Shown: positions 11,462 to 24,714, counted from the first letter of the stretch. The stretch: 64,000 bases of DNA from Micromussa lordhowensis (GCA_964020085.1 CAXHUQ010000601.1:888501-952500), one strand, 5' to 3'. A program made the numbers and translations. Notes: generated by a model from the sequence alone, not told the origin.

Positions 11462-12190
11462 TGCAAGGACACCCTCAGCGCGCATTTTCTGAAATTCTGC
11501 AAAGTTGCGACCAGGCGAAAGTCCTGCAGAAAAAAGGCCAGAAAAAACACCCTGGCGCAAATGCCATTATCTCATAATTACAATGCTTTTAAAGTGCCGA
11601 CATAGCACAACATTTTGCAGCAAACCGCGGCTCCCTAAGTGCCCGTAAAGCCGAGCTATGGCAAATTTGGCAAGGACACCCTCAGCGCGCATTTTCTGAA
11701 ATTCTGCAAAGTTGCGACCGGGGCAAAAACCTGCAGAAAAAAGGCAAGAAAAAGATCCCTGGCGCAAATGCCATCATCTCCTAATTAGGATGCACTTCAA
11801 GTGCTAAAATAGCAAAACATTTTCCAGCATACCGTGGCTCCTTAAGTGCCCGTAAAGCCGAGCTATGGCAAATTTGGCAAGGACACCCTCAGCGCGCATT
11901 TTCTGAAATTCTGCAAAGCTGCGACTAGGGCAAAAACCTGCAGAAAGAAGGCCAGGAAAAAACACCCTGGCGCAAATGCCATTACCTCCTAATTAAAATG
12001 CACTTAAAGTGTCATAATTCCACAACATTTTGCAGCAAAGTGCGGCTCCCAAAGTGCCCATAAAGCCGAGCTATGGCAAATTTGGCAAGGACACCCTCAG
12101 CGCGCATTTTCTGAAATTCTGCAAAGTTGCGACAGGGGAAAAACCTGCAGAACGAAGGCCAGAAAAAACTTCCTGGCGCAAATGCCATTA
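11462..12190. repeat. Partial third HOR period
   Basis: Matches 7643-8370 at a shift of 3819, including ACCGGGGCAAAA, AAAAAGATCCCTGG, AAGTGCTAAAATAGC, CAGCAAAGTGCGG and the two-base deletion GCGACAGGGG. After about 12,190 the similarity drops to the general level of the array, so the insert-bearing HOR ends here on its right side. Confidence 0.8.
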
Positions 12191-14880
12191 TCTCCTAATC
12201 TAAATGCCCTTAAAGTGCCAACATAGCACAACATTTTGCAGCAAACCGCGGCTCCCAAAGTCCCCGTATAGTCGAGCTATGGCAAATTTGGCAAAGACAC
12301 CCTCAGCGCGCATTTTCTGAAATTCTGCAAAGTTGCGACCAGGGGAAAAACCTGCAGAAAGAAGACCAGAACAAACACCCTGGCGCAAATGCCATTAGCT
12401 CCTAATTAGAATGCACTTAAAGTGCCAACATAGCACAACATTTTGCAGCAAACCGCCGCTCCCAAAGTGCCCGTAAAGCCGAGCTATGGCAAATTTGGAT
12501 GGAAACCCTCAGCGCGCATTTTCCGTAATTCTGCAAAGTTGCGACCAGGGGAAAGTCCTGCAGAAAGAAGGCCAGAAAAAAAACCCTGGCGCAAATGCCA
12601 TCATCTCCTTATTACAATGCACTTGAAGTGCCATCATAGCACAACATTTTGCAGCAAACCGCCGCTCCCAAAGTGCCCGTAAAGCCGAGCTATGGCAAAT
12701 TTGGATGGAAACCCTCAGCGCGCATGTTCTGAAATTCTGCAAAGTTGCGACCAGGGGAAAAACCTGCAGAAAGAAGGCCAAAAAAACACCCTGGCGCAAA
12801 TGCCATTATCTCTTAATTAGGATGCACTTAAAGTGCCGACATAGCACAACATTTTGCAGCAAACCGCGGCTCCTTAAGTGCCCGTAAAGCCGAGCTATGG
12901 CAAATTTGGCAAGGACACCCTCAGCGCGCATTTTCTGAAATTCTGCAAAGTTGCGACCAGGGGAAAGTCCTGCAGAAAGAAGGCCAGAAAAAACACCCTG
13001 GCGCAAATGCCATTATCTCATAATTACAATGCACTTAAAGTGTCAACATAGCACAACATTTTGCAGCAAACCGCGGCTCCCAAAGTGCCCGTAAAGCCCA
13101 GCTATGGCAAATTTGGCAAGGACACCCTCAGCGCGCATTTTCTGAAATTCTGCAAAGTTGCGACGAGGGGAAAAACCTGCAGAAAGAAGGCCAGAAAAAA
13201 CACCCTGGCGCATATGCCATTATCTCCTAATTAAATTGCACTTAAAGTGCCGACGTAGCACAACATTTTGCAGCAAACCGCGACTCCCTAAGTGCCCGTA
13301 AAGCCGAGCTATGTCAAATTTGGCAAGGACACCCTCAGCGCGCATTTTCTGAAATTCTGCAAAGTTGCGACCAGGGCAAAAACCTGCAGAAAAAAGGGAA
13401 AAAAATCACCCTGGCGCAAATGCCATCATCTCCTAATTAGGATGCACTTGAAGTGCCAAAATAGCACAACATTTTGCAGCACACCGCGGCTCCCTAAGTG
13501 CCCGAAAAGCCGAGCTATGGCAAATTTGGCAAGGACACCCTCAGCGCGCATTTTCTGAAATTGTGCAAAGTTGCGACTAGGGCAAAAACCTGCAGAAAGA
13601 AGGCCAGAAAAAAACACCCTGGCGCAAATGCCATTATCTCCTAATTAGACTGCACTTAAAGTGCCAACATAGCACAACATTTTTCAGGAAACCGCGGCTC
13701 CCAAAGTGCCCGTATAGTCGAGCTATGACAAATTTGGCAAGGACACCCTCAGCGCGCATTTTCTGAAATTCTGCAAAGTTGCGATCATGGGAAAGTCCTG
13801 CAGAAAGAAGCCCAGAAAAAACAGCCTGGCGCAAATGCCATTATCTCCTAATTAAATTGCACTTAAAGTGTCAACATAGCACAACATTTTGCAGCAAACC
13901 GCGACTCCCAAAGTGCCCGTAAAGCCGAGCTATGGCAAATTTGGCAAGGACACCCTCAGCGCGCATTTTCTGAAATTCTGCAAAGTTGCGACCAGGGCAA
14001 AAACCTGCAGAAAAAAGGCAAGAAAAAGCACCCTGGCGCAAATGCCATCATCTCCTAATTAGAATGCACTTGAAGTGCGAAAATAGCACAACATTTTGCA
14101 GGAAACCACGGCTCCCTAAGTGCCCGTAAAGCCGAGCTATGGCAAATTTGGCAAGACACCCTCAGCGCGCATTTTCTGAAATTGTGCAAAGTTGCGACTA
14201 GGGCAAAAACCTGCAGAATGAAGGCCAGAAAAAAACACCCTGGCGCAAATGCCATTATCTCCTAATTAGAATGCACTTAAAGTGCCATCATAGCACAACA
14301 TTTTGCAGCAAACCGCGGCTCCCTAAGTGCCCGTAAAGCCGAGCTATGGCAAATTTGGCAAGGACACCCTCAGCGCGCATTTTCTGAAATTCTGCAAAGT
14401 TGCGACCAGGGGAAAAACCTCCAGAAAGAAGGCCAGAAAAAAACACCCTGGCGCAAATGCCATTATCTCCTAATTAGAATGCACTTAAAGTGCCAACATA
14501 GCACAACATTTTGCAGCAAACTGCGGCTCCCTAACTGCCCGTAAAGCCGAGCTATGGCAAATTTGGCAAAGAGACCCTCAGCGCGCATTTTCTGAAATTC
14601 TGCAAAGTTGAAACCAGGGGAAAAACCTGCAGAAAGAAGGCCGAAAAAAACAACCTGGCGCATATGCTATTATCTCCTAAGTAAAATGCACTTATAGTGC
14701 CAGCATAGCACAACATTTTGCAGCAAACCGCGGCTACCTAAGTGCCCGTAAAGCCGAGCTATGGCAAATTTGGCAAGGACACCCTCAGCGCGCATTTTCT
14801 GAAATTCTGCAAAGTTGCGACCAGGGGAAAGTCCTGCAGAAAGAAGGCCACAAAAAACACCATGGCGCAAATGCCATCAT
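12191..14880. repeat. Mixed satellite units between HOR blocks
   Basis: About 13 units with no clear local period. Units at 13.2-13.6 kb bring back types seen in the left HOR (CTATGTCAAATTTGG, AAAAAAGGGAAAAAAATC, CCAAAATAGCAC). Two successive units near 12,497 and 12,704 carry TTTGGATGGAAACCC instead of TTTGGCAAGGACACCC. No gene or insert is seen. Confidence 0.8.
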
Positions 14881-15080
14881 CTCCTAATTACAATGCACTT
14901 GAAGTGCCAACATAGCACATTATTTTGCAGCAAACCGCTGCTCCCTAAGTGCCCATAAAGCCGAGCTATGGCAAATTTGGATGGAAACCCTCAGCGCGCA
15001 TTTTCTGAAATTCTGCAAAGTTGCGACCAGAAAAAAGTCCTGCAGAAAGAAGGCCAGCAAAAACACCCTGGCGCAAATGC

Positions 15081-15901
15081 CATCATCTCGTTAATCACAT
15101 GCACTTGAAGTGCCAACATAGCACAACATTTTGCAGCAAACTGCGGCTCCTTAAGTGCCCGTAAAGTCGAGCTATGGTAAATTTGGCAAGGACACCCTCA
15201 CCTCGCATTTTCTAAAATTCTGCAAAGTTGCGACCAGGGGAAAAACCTGCAGAAAGAAGACCAGAAAAAACACCCTGGCGCAAATGCCATTATCTCCTAA
15301 TTACATTGCACTTGAAGTGCCAACATAGCACATTATTTTGCAGCAAACCGCTGCTCCCTAAGTGCCCGTAAAGCCGAGCTATGGCAAATTTGGATGGAAA
15401 CCCTCAGCGCGCATTTTCTGAAATTCTGCAAAGTTGCGACCAGAAAAAAGTCCTGCAGAAAGAAGGCCAGCAAAAACACCCTGGCGCAAATGCCATCATC
15501 TCGTTAATCACATGCACTTGAAGTGCCAACATATTGCAGCAAACCGCGGCTTCCTAAGTGCCCGTAGAGCCGAGCTATGGCAAATTTGGCAAGGACACCC
15601 TCAGCGCGCATTTTCTGAAATTCTGCAAAGTTGCGACCAGGGAAAAAACCTGCAGAAAGAAGGCCACAAAAAAAAAACACCCTGGCGCAAATTCTATCAT
15701 CTCCTAATTAAAATGCACTTAAAGTGCGAACATAGCACAACATTTTGCAGCAAACCGCGGCTCCCAAAGTGCCCGTAAAGCCGAGCTATTGCAAATTTAG
15801 CAAGCACACCCTCAGCGCGCATTTTCTGAAATTCTGCAAAGTTGCGACCAGAAAAAAGTCCTGCAGAAAGAAGGCCAGCAAAAACACCCTGGCGCAAATG
15901 C
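15081..15901. repeat. 821-bp segmental duplication, copy 1
   Basis: Four units that recur from 15,902 at a shift of about 821 bp. Shared markers are CTCGTTAATCACATGC, CACTCACCTCGCAT-like changes, CACATTATTTTGC, CCGCTGCTCCC, TTTGGATGGAAACCC and a 10-bp deletion near 15,531. The block length is below 828 because of that deletion, partly offset by a longer A-run near 15,667. Confidence 0.85.
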
Positions 15902-16500
15902 CATCATCTCGTTAATCACATGCACTTGAAGTGCCAACATAGCACAACATTTTGCAGCAAACTGCGGCTCCTTAAGTGCCCGTAAAGTCGAGCTATGGTA
16001 AATTTGGCAAGGACACCCTCACCTCGCATTTTCTAAAATTCTGCAAAGTTGCGACCAGGGGAAAAACCTGCAGAAAGAAGACCAGAAAAAACACCCTGGC
16101 GCAAATGCCATTATCTCCTAATTACATTGCACTTGAAGTGCCAACATAGCACATTATTTTGCAGCAAACCGCTGCTCCCTAAGTGCCCGTAAAGCCGAGC
16201 TATGGCAAATTTGGATGGAAACCCTCAGCGCGCATTTTCTGAAATTCTGCAAAGTTGCGACCAGAAAAAAGTCCTGCAGAAAGAAGGCCAGCAAAAACAC
16301 CCTGGCGCAAATGCCATCATCTCGTTAATCACATGCACTTGAAGTGCCAACATATTGCAGCAAACCGCGGCTTCCTAAGTGCCCGTAGAGCCGAGCTATG
16401 GCAAATTTGGCAAGGACACCCTCAGCGCGCATTTTCTGAAATTCTGCAAAGTTGCGACCAGGGAAAAAACCTGCAGAAAGAAGGCCACAAAAAAAAACAC
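15902..16500. repeat. 821-bp segmental duplication, copy 2 (truncated)
   Basis: Follows copy 1 closely up to about 16,500, including the 10-bp deletion near 16,352. It then breaks at CCCTGGCCCCACTTAAAG, where about 31 bases of the expected unit (the AT-rich CTCCTAATTAAAATG region) are replaced by four, a net loss of about 27 bp. Confidence 0.85.
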
Positions 16501-17429
16501 CCTGGCCCCACTTAAAGTGCGAACATAGCACAACATTTTGCAGCAAACCGCGGCTCCCTAAGTGCCCGTAAAGCCGAGCTATGGCAAATTTGGCAAGGAC
16601 ACCCTCAGCGCGCATTTTCTGAAATTCTGCAAAGTTGCGACCAGGGGAAAAACCTCCAGAAAGAAGGCCAGAAAAAACATCCTGGCGCATATGCCATTAT
16701 CTCCTAAGTAGAATGCACTTATAGTGCCAGCATAGCACAACATTTTGCAGCAAACCGCGGCTACCTAAGTGCCGGTAAAGGCGAGCGATGGCAAATTTGG
16801 CAAGGACACCCTCAGCCCGCATTTTCTGAAATTCTGCAAAGTTGCGACCAGGGGAAAAACTTGCAGAAAGAAGGCCAGAGAAAACACCCTGGCGCAAATG
16901 CCATTATGTCCTAAATAATATGCACTTAAATTGCCAACATAGTACAACATTTTGCAGCAAACCCCGGCTCCCAAAGTGCCCGTAAAGCCGAGCTATGGCA
17001 AATTTGGCAAGGACACCCTCAGCGCGCATTTTCTGAAATTCTGCAAAGTTGCGACCAGGGGTAAAACCTGCAGAAAGAAGGCCAGAAAAAACAGCCTGGT
17101 GCAAATGCCATTATGTCCTAAATAATATGCACTTAAATTGCCAACATAGTAAAACATTTTGCAGCAAACCCCGGCTCCCAAAGTGCCCGTAAAGCCGAGC
17201 TATGGCAAATTTGGCAATGACACCCTCAGTGCGCATTTTCTGAAATTCTGCAAAGTTGCGACCAGGGGAAAGTCCTGCAGAAAGGAGACCAGAAAAGACA
17301 CATTGCGCAAATGCCATCATCTCCTAATTAGAATGCACTTGAAGTGCCAACATAGCACAACATTTTGCAGCAAACCGCGGCTCCCTAAGTGCCCGTAAAG
17401 CCGAGCTATGGCAAATTTGGCAAGGACAC

Positions 17430-18876
17430 CCTCAGCCCGCATTTTCTGAAATTCTGCAAAGTTGCGACCAGGGGAAAAACCTGCAGAAAGAAGGCCAGAA
17501 AAAACACCCTGGCGCAAATGCCATTATGTCCTAAATAATATGCACTTAAATTGCCAACATAGTACAACATTTTGCAGCAAACCCCGGCTCACAAAGTGCC
17601 CGTAAAGCCGAGCTATGGCACATTTGGCAATGACACCCTCAGTGCGCATTTTCTGAAATTCTGCAAAGTTGCGACCAGGGGACAGTCCTGCAGAAATGAG
17701 ACCAGAAAAAACACATGGCGCAAATGCCATCATCTCCTAATTAAAATGCACTTGAAGTGCCAACATAGCACAACATTTTGCAGCAAACCGCGGCTCCCTA
17801 AGTGCCCGTAAAGCCGAGCTATGGCAAATTTGGCAAGGACACCCTAAGCGCGCATTTTCAGAAATTCTGCAAAGTTGCGACCAGGGAAAAGTCCTGCAGA
17901 AAAAAGGCCAGAAAAAACACCCTGGCGCAAATGCCATTAACTAATAATTAATATGCACTTAAAGTGCCAACATAGCACAACATTTTCCAGCAAACCGCGG
18001 CTCCCAAAGTGCACGTAAAGCCGAGCTATGGCAAATTTGGCAAGGACACCCTCAGCGCGCATTTTCTGAAATTCTTCAAAGTTGCGACCAGGGGAAAAAC
18101 CTGCACAAAGAAGGCCACAAAAAACAGCCTGGCGCAAATGCCATTATCTCGTAATTAAAATGCTCTTACAGTGCCAACATAGCACAACAGTTTGCAGGAA
18201 ACCGCGGCTCCCTAAGTGCCCGTAAAGCCGAGCTATGGCAAATTTGGCAAGGACACCCTCAGCGTGCATTTTCTGAAATTCTCCAAAGTTGCGACCAGGG
18301 GAAAGTCCTGCAGAAAGAAGGCCAGAAAATCCCCCTGGCGCAAATGCCATAGTCTCCTAATTAAAATGCGCTTAAAGTGCGAACATAGCACAACATTTTG
18401 CAGCAAACTGCGGCTCCCTAAGTGCCCGTAAAGCCGAGCTATGGCAAATTTGGCAAGGACACCCTCAGCGCGCATTTCCTGAAATTCTGCAAAGTTGCGA
18501 CCAGGGGAAAAACCTGCAGAAAGAAGGCCAGAAAGAACACCCTGGCGCAAATATAATCATCTCCTCATTACAACGCACTTAAAGTGCGAACATAGCACAA
18601 CATTTTGCAGCAAACCGCGGCTCCCTAAGTGCCCGTAAAGCCGAGCTATGGCAAATTTGGCAAGGACACCCTCAGCCCGCATTTTCTGAAATTCTGCAAA
18701 GTTGCGACCAGGGGAAAAACCTGCAGAAAGAAGGCCAGAAAAAACACCCTGGCGCAAATGCCATTATCTCTTAAATAATATGCACTTAAAGTGCGAACAT
18801 AGTACAACATTTTGCAGCAAACCGCGGCTCCCAAAGTGCCCGTAAAGCCGAGCTATGGCAAATTTGGCAAGGACAC
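17430..18876. repeat. 7-unit HOR (1447 bp), copy 1
   Basis: Seven units that recur at a shift of 1447 bp. Diagnostic units are ATGGCACATTTGGCAATG with AGAAATGAGACC near 17,610-17,705, CATTAACTAATAATTA near 17,935, CTTACAGTGCC near 18,165 and AAAATATAATCATCTCCTC-like changes near 18,551. Boundaries are approximate; the marker CAGCCCGCAT opens both copies. Confidence 0.85.
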
Positions 18877-20314
18877 CCTCAGCCCGCATTTTCTGAAATT
18901 CTGCAAAGTTGCGACCAGGGGAAAAACCTGCAGAAAGAAGGCCAGAAAAAACACCCTGGCGCAAATGCCATTATGTCCTAAATAATATGCACTTAAATTG
19001 CCAACATAGTACAACATTTTGCAGCAAACCCCGGCTCACAAAGTGCCCGTAAAGCCGAGCTATGGCACATTTGGCAATGACACCCTCAGTGCGCATTTTC
19101 TGAAATTCTGCAAAGTTGCGACCAGGGGACAGTCCTGCAGAAATGAGACCAGAAAAAACACATGGCGCAAATGCCATCATCTCCTAATTAAAATGCACTT
19201 CAAGTGCCAACATAGCACAACATTTTGCAGCAAACCGCGGCTCCCTAAGTGCCCGTAAAGCCGAGCTATGGCAAATTTGGCAAGGACACCCTAAGCGCGC
19301 ATTTTCAGAAATTCTGCAAAGTTGCGACCAGGGAAAAGTCCTGCAGAAAAAAGGCCAGAAAAAACACCCTGGCGCAAATGCCATTAACTAATAATTACAA
19401 TGCACTTAAAGTGCCAACATAGCACAACATTTTCCAGCAAACCGCGGCTCCCAAAGTGCACGTAAAGCCGAGCTATGGCAAATTTGGCAAGGACACCCTC
19501 AGCGCGCATTTTCTGAAATTCTTCAAAGTTGCGACCAGGGGAAAAACCTGCACAAAGAAGGCCAAAAAAAAAAGCCTGGCGCAAATGCCATTATCTCGTA
19601 ATTAAAATGCTCTTACAGTGCCAACATAGCACAACAGTTTGCAGGAAACCGCGGCTCCCTAAATGCCCGTAAAGCCGAGCTATGGCAAATTTGGCAAGGA
19701 CACCCTCAGCGTGCATTTTCTGAAATTCTCCAAAGTTGCGACCAGGGGAAAGTCCTGCGGAAAGAAGGCCAGAAAATCCCCCTGGCGCAAATGCCATAGT
19801 CTCCTAATTAAAATGCACTTAAAGTGCGAACATAGCACAACATTTTGCAGCAAACTGCGGCTCCCTAAGTGCCCGTAAAGCCGAGCTATGGCAAATTTGG
19901 CAAGGACACCCTCAGCGCGCATTTCCTGAAATTCTGCAAAGTTGCGACCAGGGGAAAAACCTGCAGAAAGAAGGCCAGAAAGAACACCCTGGCGCAAATA
20001 TAATCATCTCCTCATTACAACACACTTAAAGTGCGAACATAGCACAACATTTTGCAGCAAACCGCGGCTCCCTAAGTGTCCGTAAAGCCGAGCTATGGCA
20101 AATTTGGCAAGGACACCCTCAGCCCGCATTTTCTGAAATTCTGCAAAGTTGCGACCAGGGGAAAAACCTGCAGAAAGAAGGCCAGAAAAAACATCCTGGC
20201 GCAAATGCCATTATCTCTTAAATAATATGCACTTAAAGTGCGAACATAGTACAACATTTTGCAGCAAACCGCGGCTCCCAAAGTGCCCGTAAAGCCGAGC
20301 TATGGCAAATTTGG
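18877..20314. repeat. 7-unit HOR (1447 bp), copy 2
   Basis: Nearly identical to copy 1 in all seven unit types. It ends in a hybrid unit at 20,211: its left half is the type found at 18,764 (CTCTTAAATAATATGC, AGTACAAC) and its right half is the type found at 18,971 (AATGACAC, CACATGGCGC). The jump skips one unit, so the following sequence aligns to copy 2 at about 1240 bp. Confidence 0.85.
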
Positions 20315-21038
20315 TAATGACACAATCAGTGCGCATTTTCTGAAATTCTGCAAAGTTGCGACCAGGGGAAAGTCCTGCAGAATTAAGACCAGAAAAAACA
20401 CATGGCGCAAATGCCATCATCTCCTAATTAGAATGCACTTGAAGTGTCAACATAGCACAACATTTTGCAGCAAACCGCGGCTCCCTAAGTGCCCGTAAAG
20501 CCGAGCTATGGCAAATTTGGCAAGGACACCCTAAGCGCGCATTTTCAGAAATTCTGCAAAGTTGCGACCAGGGAAAAGTTCTCCAGAAAAAAGGCCACAA
20601 AAAACAGCCTGGCGCAAATGCCATTATCTTGTAATTAAAATGCCCTTACAGTGCCAACATAGCAGAACAGTTTGCAGGAAACCGCGGCTCCCTAAGTGCC
20701 CGCAAAGCCGAGCTATGGCAAATTTGGCAAGGACACCCTCAGCGTGCATTTTCTGAAATTCTCCAAAGTTGCGACCAGGGGAAAGTCCTGCAGAAAAAAG
20801 GCCAGAAAAAACACCCTGGCGCAAATGCCATTATCTCCTAATTAGAATGCACTTAAATTGCCAGCATAGCACAACATTTTGCAGCAAACCGCGGCTCCCA
20901 AAGTGCCCGTAAAGCCGAGCTATGGCAAATTTGGCAAGGACACCCTCAGCGCGCATTTTCTCAAATTCTGCCAAGTCTCGACCAGGGGAAAAACCTGCAG
21001 AAAGAAGACCAGAAAAAAACACCCTGGCGCAAATGCCA
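20315..21038. repeat. Partial third copy of the 7-unit HOR
   Basis: Units at 20,424 and 20,624 correspond to 19,184 and 19,591, so one more unit was lost between them and the shift falls to about 1034. After about 20,830 the similarity to the HOR ends. Confidence 0.65.
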
Positions 21039-21740
21039 TTATCTCCTAATTAGCTTGCACCTAAAGTGCCAACATAGCGCAACATTTTGCAGCAAACCGC
21101 GGCTCCCAAAGTGCCCGTAAAGCCGAGCTATGGCAAATTTGACAAGGACACCCTCATCGCGATTTTTCTGAAATTCTGCAAACTTGCGACCAGGGGAAAG
21201 TCCTGCAGAAAGAAGGCCAGAAAAAACACCCTGGCGCGAATGCCATAATCTCCTAATAAAATCGCACTTAAAGTGCGAACATAGCAAAACATTTTGAAGC
21301 AAACCGCGGCTCCCTAAGTGCCCGTAAAGCCGAGCTATGGCAAATTTGGCAAGGACACCCTCAGCGAGCATTTTCTGAAATTCTGCAAAGTTGCGACCAG
21401 GGAAAAAACCTGCAGAAAGAAAGCCAAAAAAAACACCCTGGCGCAAATTCTATCATCTAATAATTAAAATACACGTAATGTGCCAACATAGCACAACATT
21501 TTGCAGCAAACCGCGGCTCCCTAAGTGCCCGTAAAGCCAAACTATGGCAAATTTGGCAAGGACACTTTCAGCGCGCATTTTCTGAAATTCTGCAAAGTTG
21601 CGACCAGGGGAAAAACCTGCAGAAAGAAGGCCAGAAAAAACACCCTGGCGCAAATGCCATTATCTCCTAATTAGAATGCACTTAAAGTGCCAGCATAGCA
21701 CAACATTTTGCAGCAAACCGCGGCTCCCAAAGTGCCCGTA
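21039..21740. repeat. Block repeated 2279 bp (11 units) downstream
   Basis: Units with AGCTTGCACCTAAAGTGCC, CAGCGAGCAT, AGCAAAACATTTTGAAGC and AAATACACGTAATGTGCC recur near 23,318-24,019. A related version of the first unit also occurs at 21,868, four units away, so the block has been copied more than once. Confidence 0.75.
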
Positions 21741-23317
21741 AAGCCGAGCTATGGCAAATTTGGCAAGGACACCCTCAGCGCGCATTTTCTCAAATTCTGC
21801 AAAGTTGCGACCAGGCGAAAAACCTGCAGAAAGAAGGCCAGAAAAAAACACCCTGGCGCAAATGCCATTATCTCTTAATTAGCTTGCACCTAAAGTGCCA
21901 ACATAGCGCAACATTTTGCAGCAAACCGCGGCTCCCAAAGTGCCCGTAAAGCCGAGCTATGGCAAATTTGACAAGGACACCCTCATCGCGCATTTTCTGA
22001 AATTCTGCAAAGTTGCGACTAGGGCAAAAACCTGCAGAAAGAAGGCCAGAAAAAACACCCTGGCGCAAATGCCATTATCTCCTAATTAGAATGCACTTAA
22101 AGTGTTAGCATAGCACAACATTTTGCAGCAAACCGCGGCTCCCAAAGTGCCCGTAAAGCCGAGCTATGGCAAATTTGGCAAGGACACCCTCAGCGCGCAT
22201 TTTCTGAAATTCTGCAAAGTTGCGACCAGGGGAAAAACCTCCAGAAAGAAGGCCAGAAAAAACACCCTGGCGCAAATGCCATTATCTCATATTTAAAATG
22301 CTCTTAAAGTGCCAACATAGCACAACATTTTGCAGCAAACCGCGGCTCCCAAAGTGCCCGTAAAGCCGAGCTATGGCAAATTTGGCAAGGACACCCTTAG
22401 CGCGCATTTTCTGAAATTCTGCAAAAATGCGACCAGGGGAAAGCCCTGCAGAAAGAAGGCCAGAAAAAACACCCTGGCGCAAATGCCATCATCTCCTAAA
22501 TAAAATGCACTTAAAGTGCCAACATAGCACAACATTTTGCAGCAAACCGCGGCTCCCTAAGTGCCCGTAAAGCCAAAGTATGGCAAATTTGGCAAGGACA
22601 CCCTCAGCGCGCATTTTCTGAAATTCTGCAAAGTTGCGACCAGGGGAAAAACCTGCAGAAAGAAGGCAAGAAGAAACACCCTGGCGCAAATTCCATTATC
22701 TCCCAATTAGAATGCACTTAAATTGCCAGCATAGCACAACATTTTGCAGCAAACCGCGGCTCCCAAAGTGCCCGTAAAGCCGAGCTATGGCAAATTTGGC
22801 AAGGACACCCTCAGCGCGCATTTTCTGAAATTCTGCAAAGTTGCGACCAGGGGAAAAACCTGCAGAAAGAAGGCCAGAAAAAACACCCTGGAGCAAAAGC
22901 CATTATCTCATAATTAGAATGCTCTTAAAGAGCCAACATAGCACAACATTTTGCAGCAAACCGCGGCTCCCAAAGTGCCCGTAAAGCCGAGCTATGGCAA
23001 ATTTGGCAAGGACACCCTCAGCGTGCATTTTCTGAAATTCTGCAAAGTTGCGACCAGGGGAAAGTCCTGCAGAAAGAAGGCCAGAAAAAACACCCTGGCG
23101 CAAATGCCATTATCTCCTAATTAAAATGCACTTAAAGTGCCAACAGAGCACAACATTTTGCAGCAAACCGCGGCTCCCAAAGTGCCCGTAAAGCCGAGCT
23201 ATGGCAAATTTGGCAAGGACACCCTCAGCGCGCATTTTCTGAAATTCTGCAAACTTGCGACTAGGGCAAAAACCAGCAGAAAGAAGGCCAGAAAAAAACA
23301 CCCTGGCGGAAATGCCA

Positions 23318-24019
23318 TTATCTCCTAATTAGATTGCACCTAAAGTGCCAACAGAGCGCAACATTTTGCAGCAAACCGCGGCTCCCAAAGTGCCAGTAAA
23401 GCCGAGCTATGGCAAATTTGACAAGGACACCCTCATCGCGCATTTTCTGAAATTCTGCAAACTTGCGACCAGGGGAAAGTCCTGCAGAAAGAAGGCCAGA
23501 AAAAACACCCTGGCGCAAATGCCATAATCTCTTAATAAAAATGCACTTAAAGTGCGAACATAGCAAAACATTTTGAAGCAAACCGCGGCTCCCTAAGTGC
23601 CCGTAAAGCCGAGCTATGGCAAATTTGGCAAGGACACCCTCAGCGCGCATTTTCTGAAATTCTGCAAAGTGGCGACCAGGGAAAAAACCTGCAGAAAGAA
23701 AGCCAAAAAAAACACCCGGGCGCAAATTCTATCATCTATTAATTAAAATACACTTAATGTGCCAACATAGCACAACATTTTGCAGCAAACCGCGGCTCCC
23801 TAAGTGCCCGTAAAGCCAAAATATGGCAAATTTGGCAAGGACACTTTCAGCGCGCATTTTCTGAAATTCTGCAAAGTTGCGACCAGGGGAAAAACCTGCA
23901 GAAAGAAGGCCAGAAAAAACACCCTGGCGCAAATGCCATTATCTCCTAATTAGAATGCACTTAAAGTGCCAGCATAGCACAACATTTTGCAGCAAACCGC
24001 GGCTCCCAAAGTGCCCATA
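23318..24019. repeat. Downstream copy of the 21.0-kb block
   Basis: Matches 21,039-21,740 at 2279 bp, sharing TTTGACAAGGACACCCTCATCG, AAAACATTTTGAAGC and GACACTTTCAGCGC. The match fades after about 24,019, where CCATAAAGCC and CTATGTCAAATTTGG type units take over. Confidence 0.75.
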
Positions 24020-24714
24020 AAGCCGAGCTATGTCAAATTTGGCAAGGACACCCTCAGCGCGCATTTTCTGAAATTCTGCAAAGTTGCGACCTGGGCAAAA
24101 ACCTGCAGAAAAAAGGCAAGAAAAAGCACCTTGGCGCAAATGCCATCATCTCCTAATTAAAATGCTCTTGAAGTGCGAAAATAGCACAACATTTTGCAGC
24201 AAACCGCAGCTCCCTAAGTGCCCGTAAAGCCGAGCTATGGCAAATTTGGCAAGGACACCCTCAGCGAGCATTTTCTGAAATTCTGCAGAGTTGCGACTAG
24301 GGCAAAAACCTGCAGAAAGAAGGCCAGAAAAAAACACCCTGGCGCAAATGCCATTATCTCCTAATTAGAATGCACTTAAAGTGCCATCATAGCACAACAT
24401 TTTGCAGCAAACCGCGGCTCCCAAAGTGCCATAAAGCCGAGCTATGGCAAATTTGGCAAGGACACCCACAGCGCGCATTTTTTTAAATTCTGCAAAGTTG
24501 GGACCAGGGGAAAAACCTGCAGAAAGAAGGCCAGAAAAAACACCCTGGCGCAAATGCCATTATCTCCTAATTAGAATGCACTAAAAGTGCCAACATACCA
24601 CAACATTCTGCAGCAAACCGCGGCTCCCAAAGTGCCCGTATAGTCGAGCTATGGCAAATTTGGCAAGGACACCCTCAGCGCGCATTTTCTGAAATTCTGC
24701 AAAGTTGCGACCAA

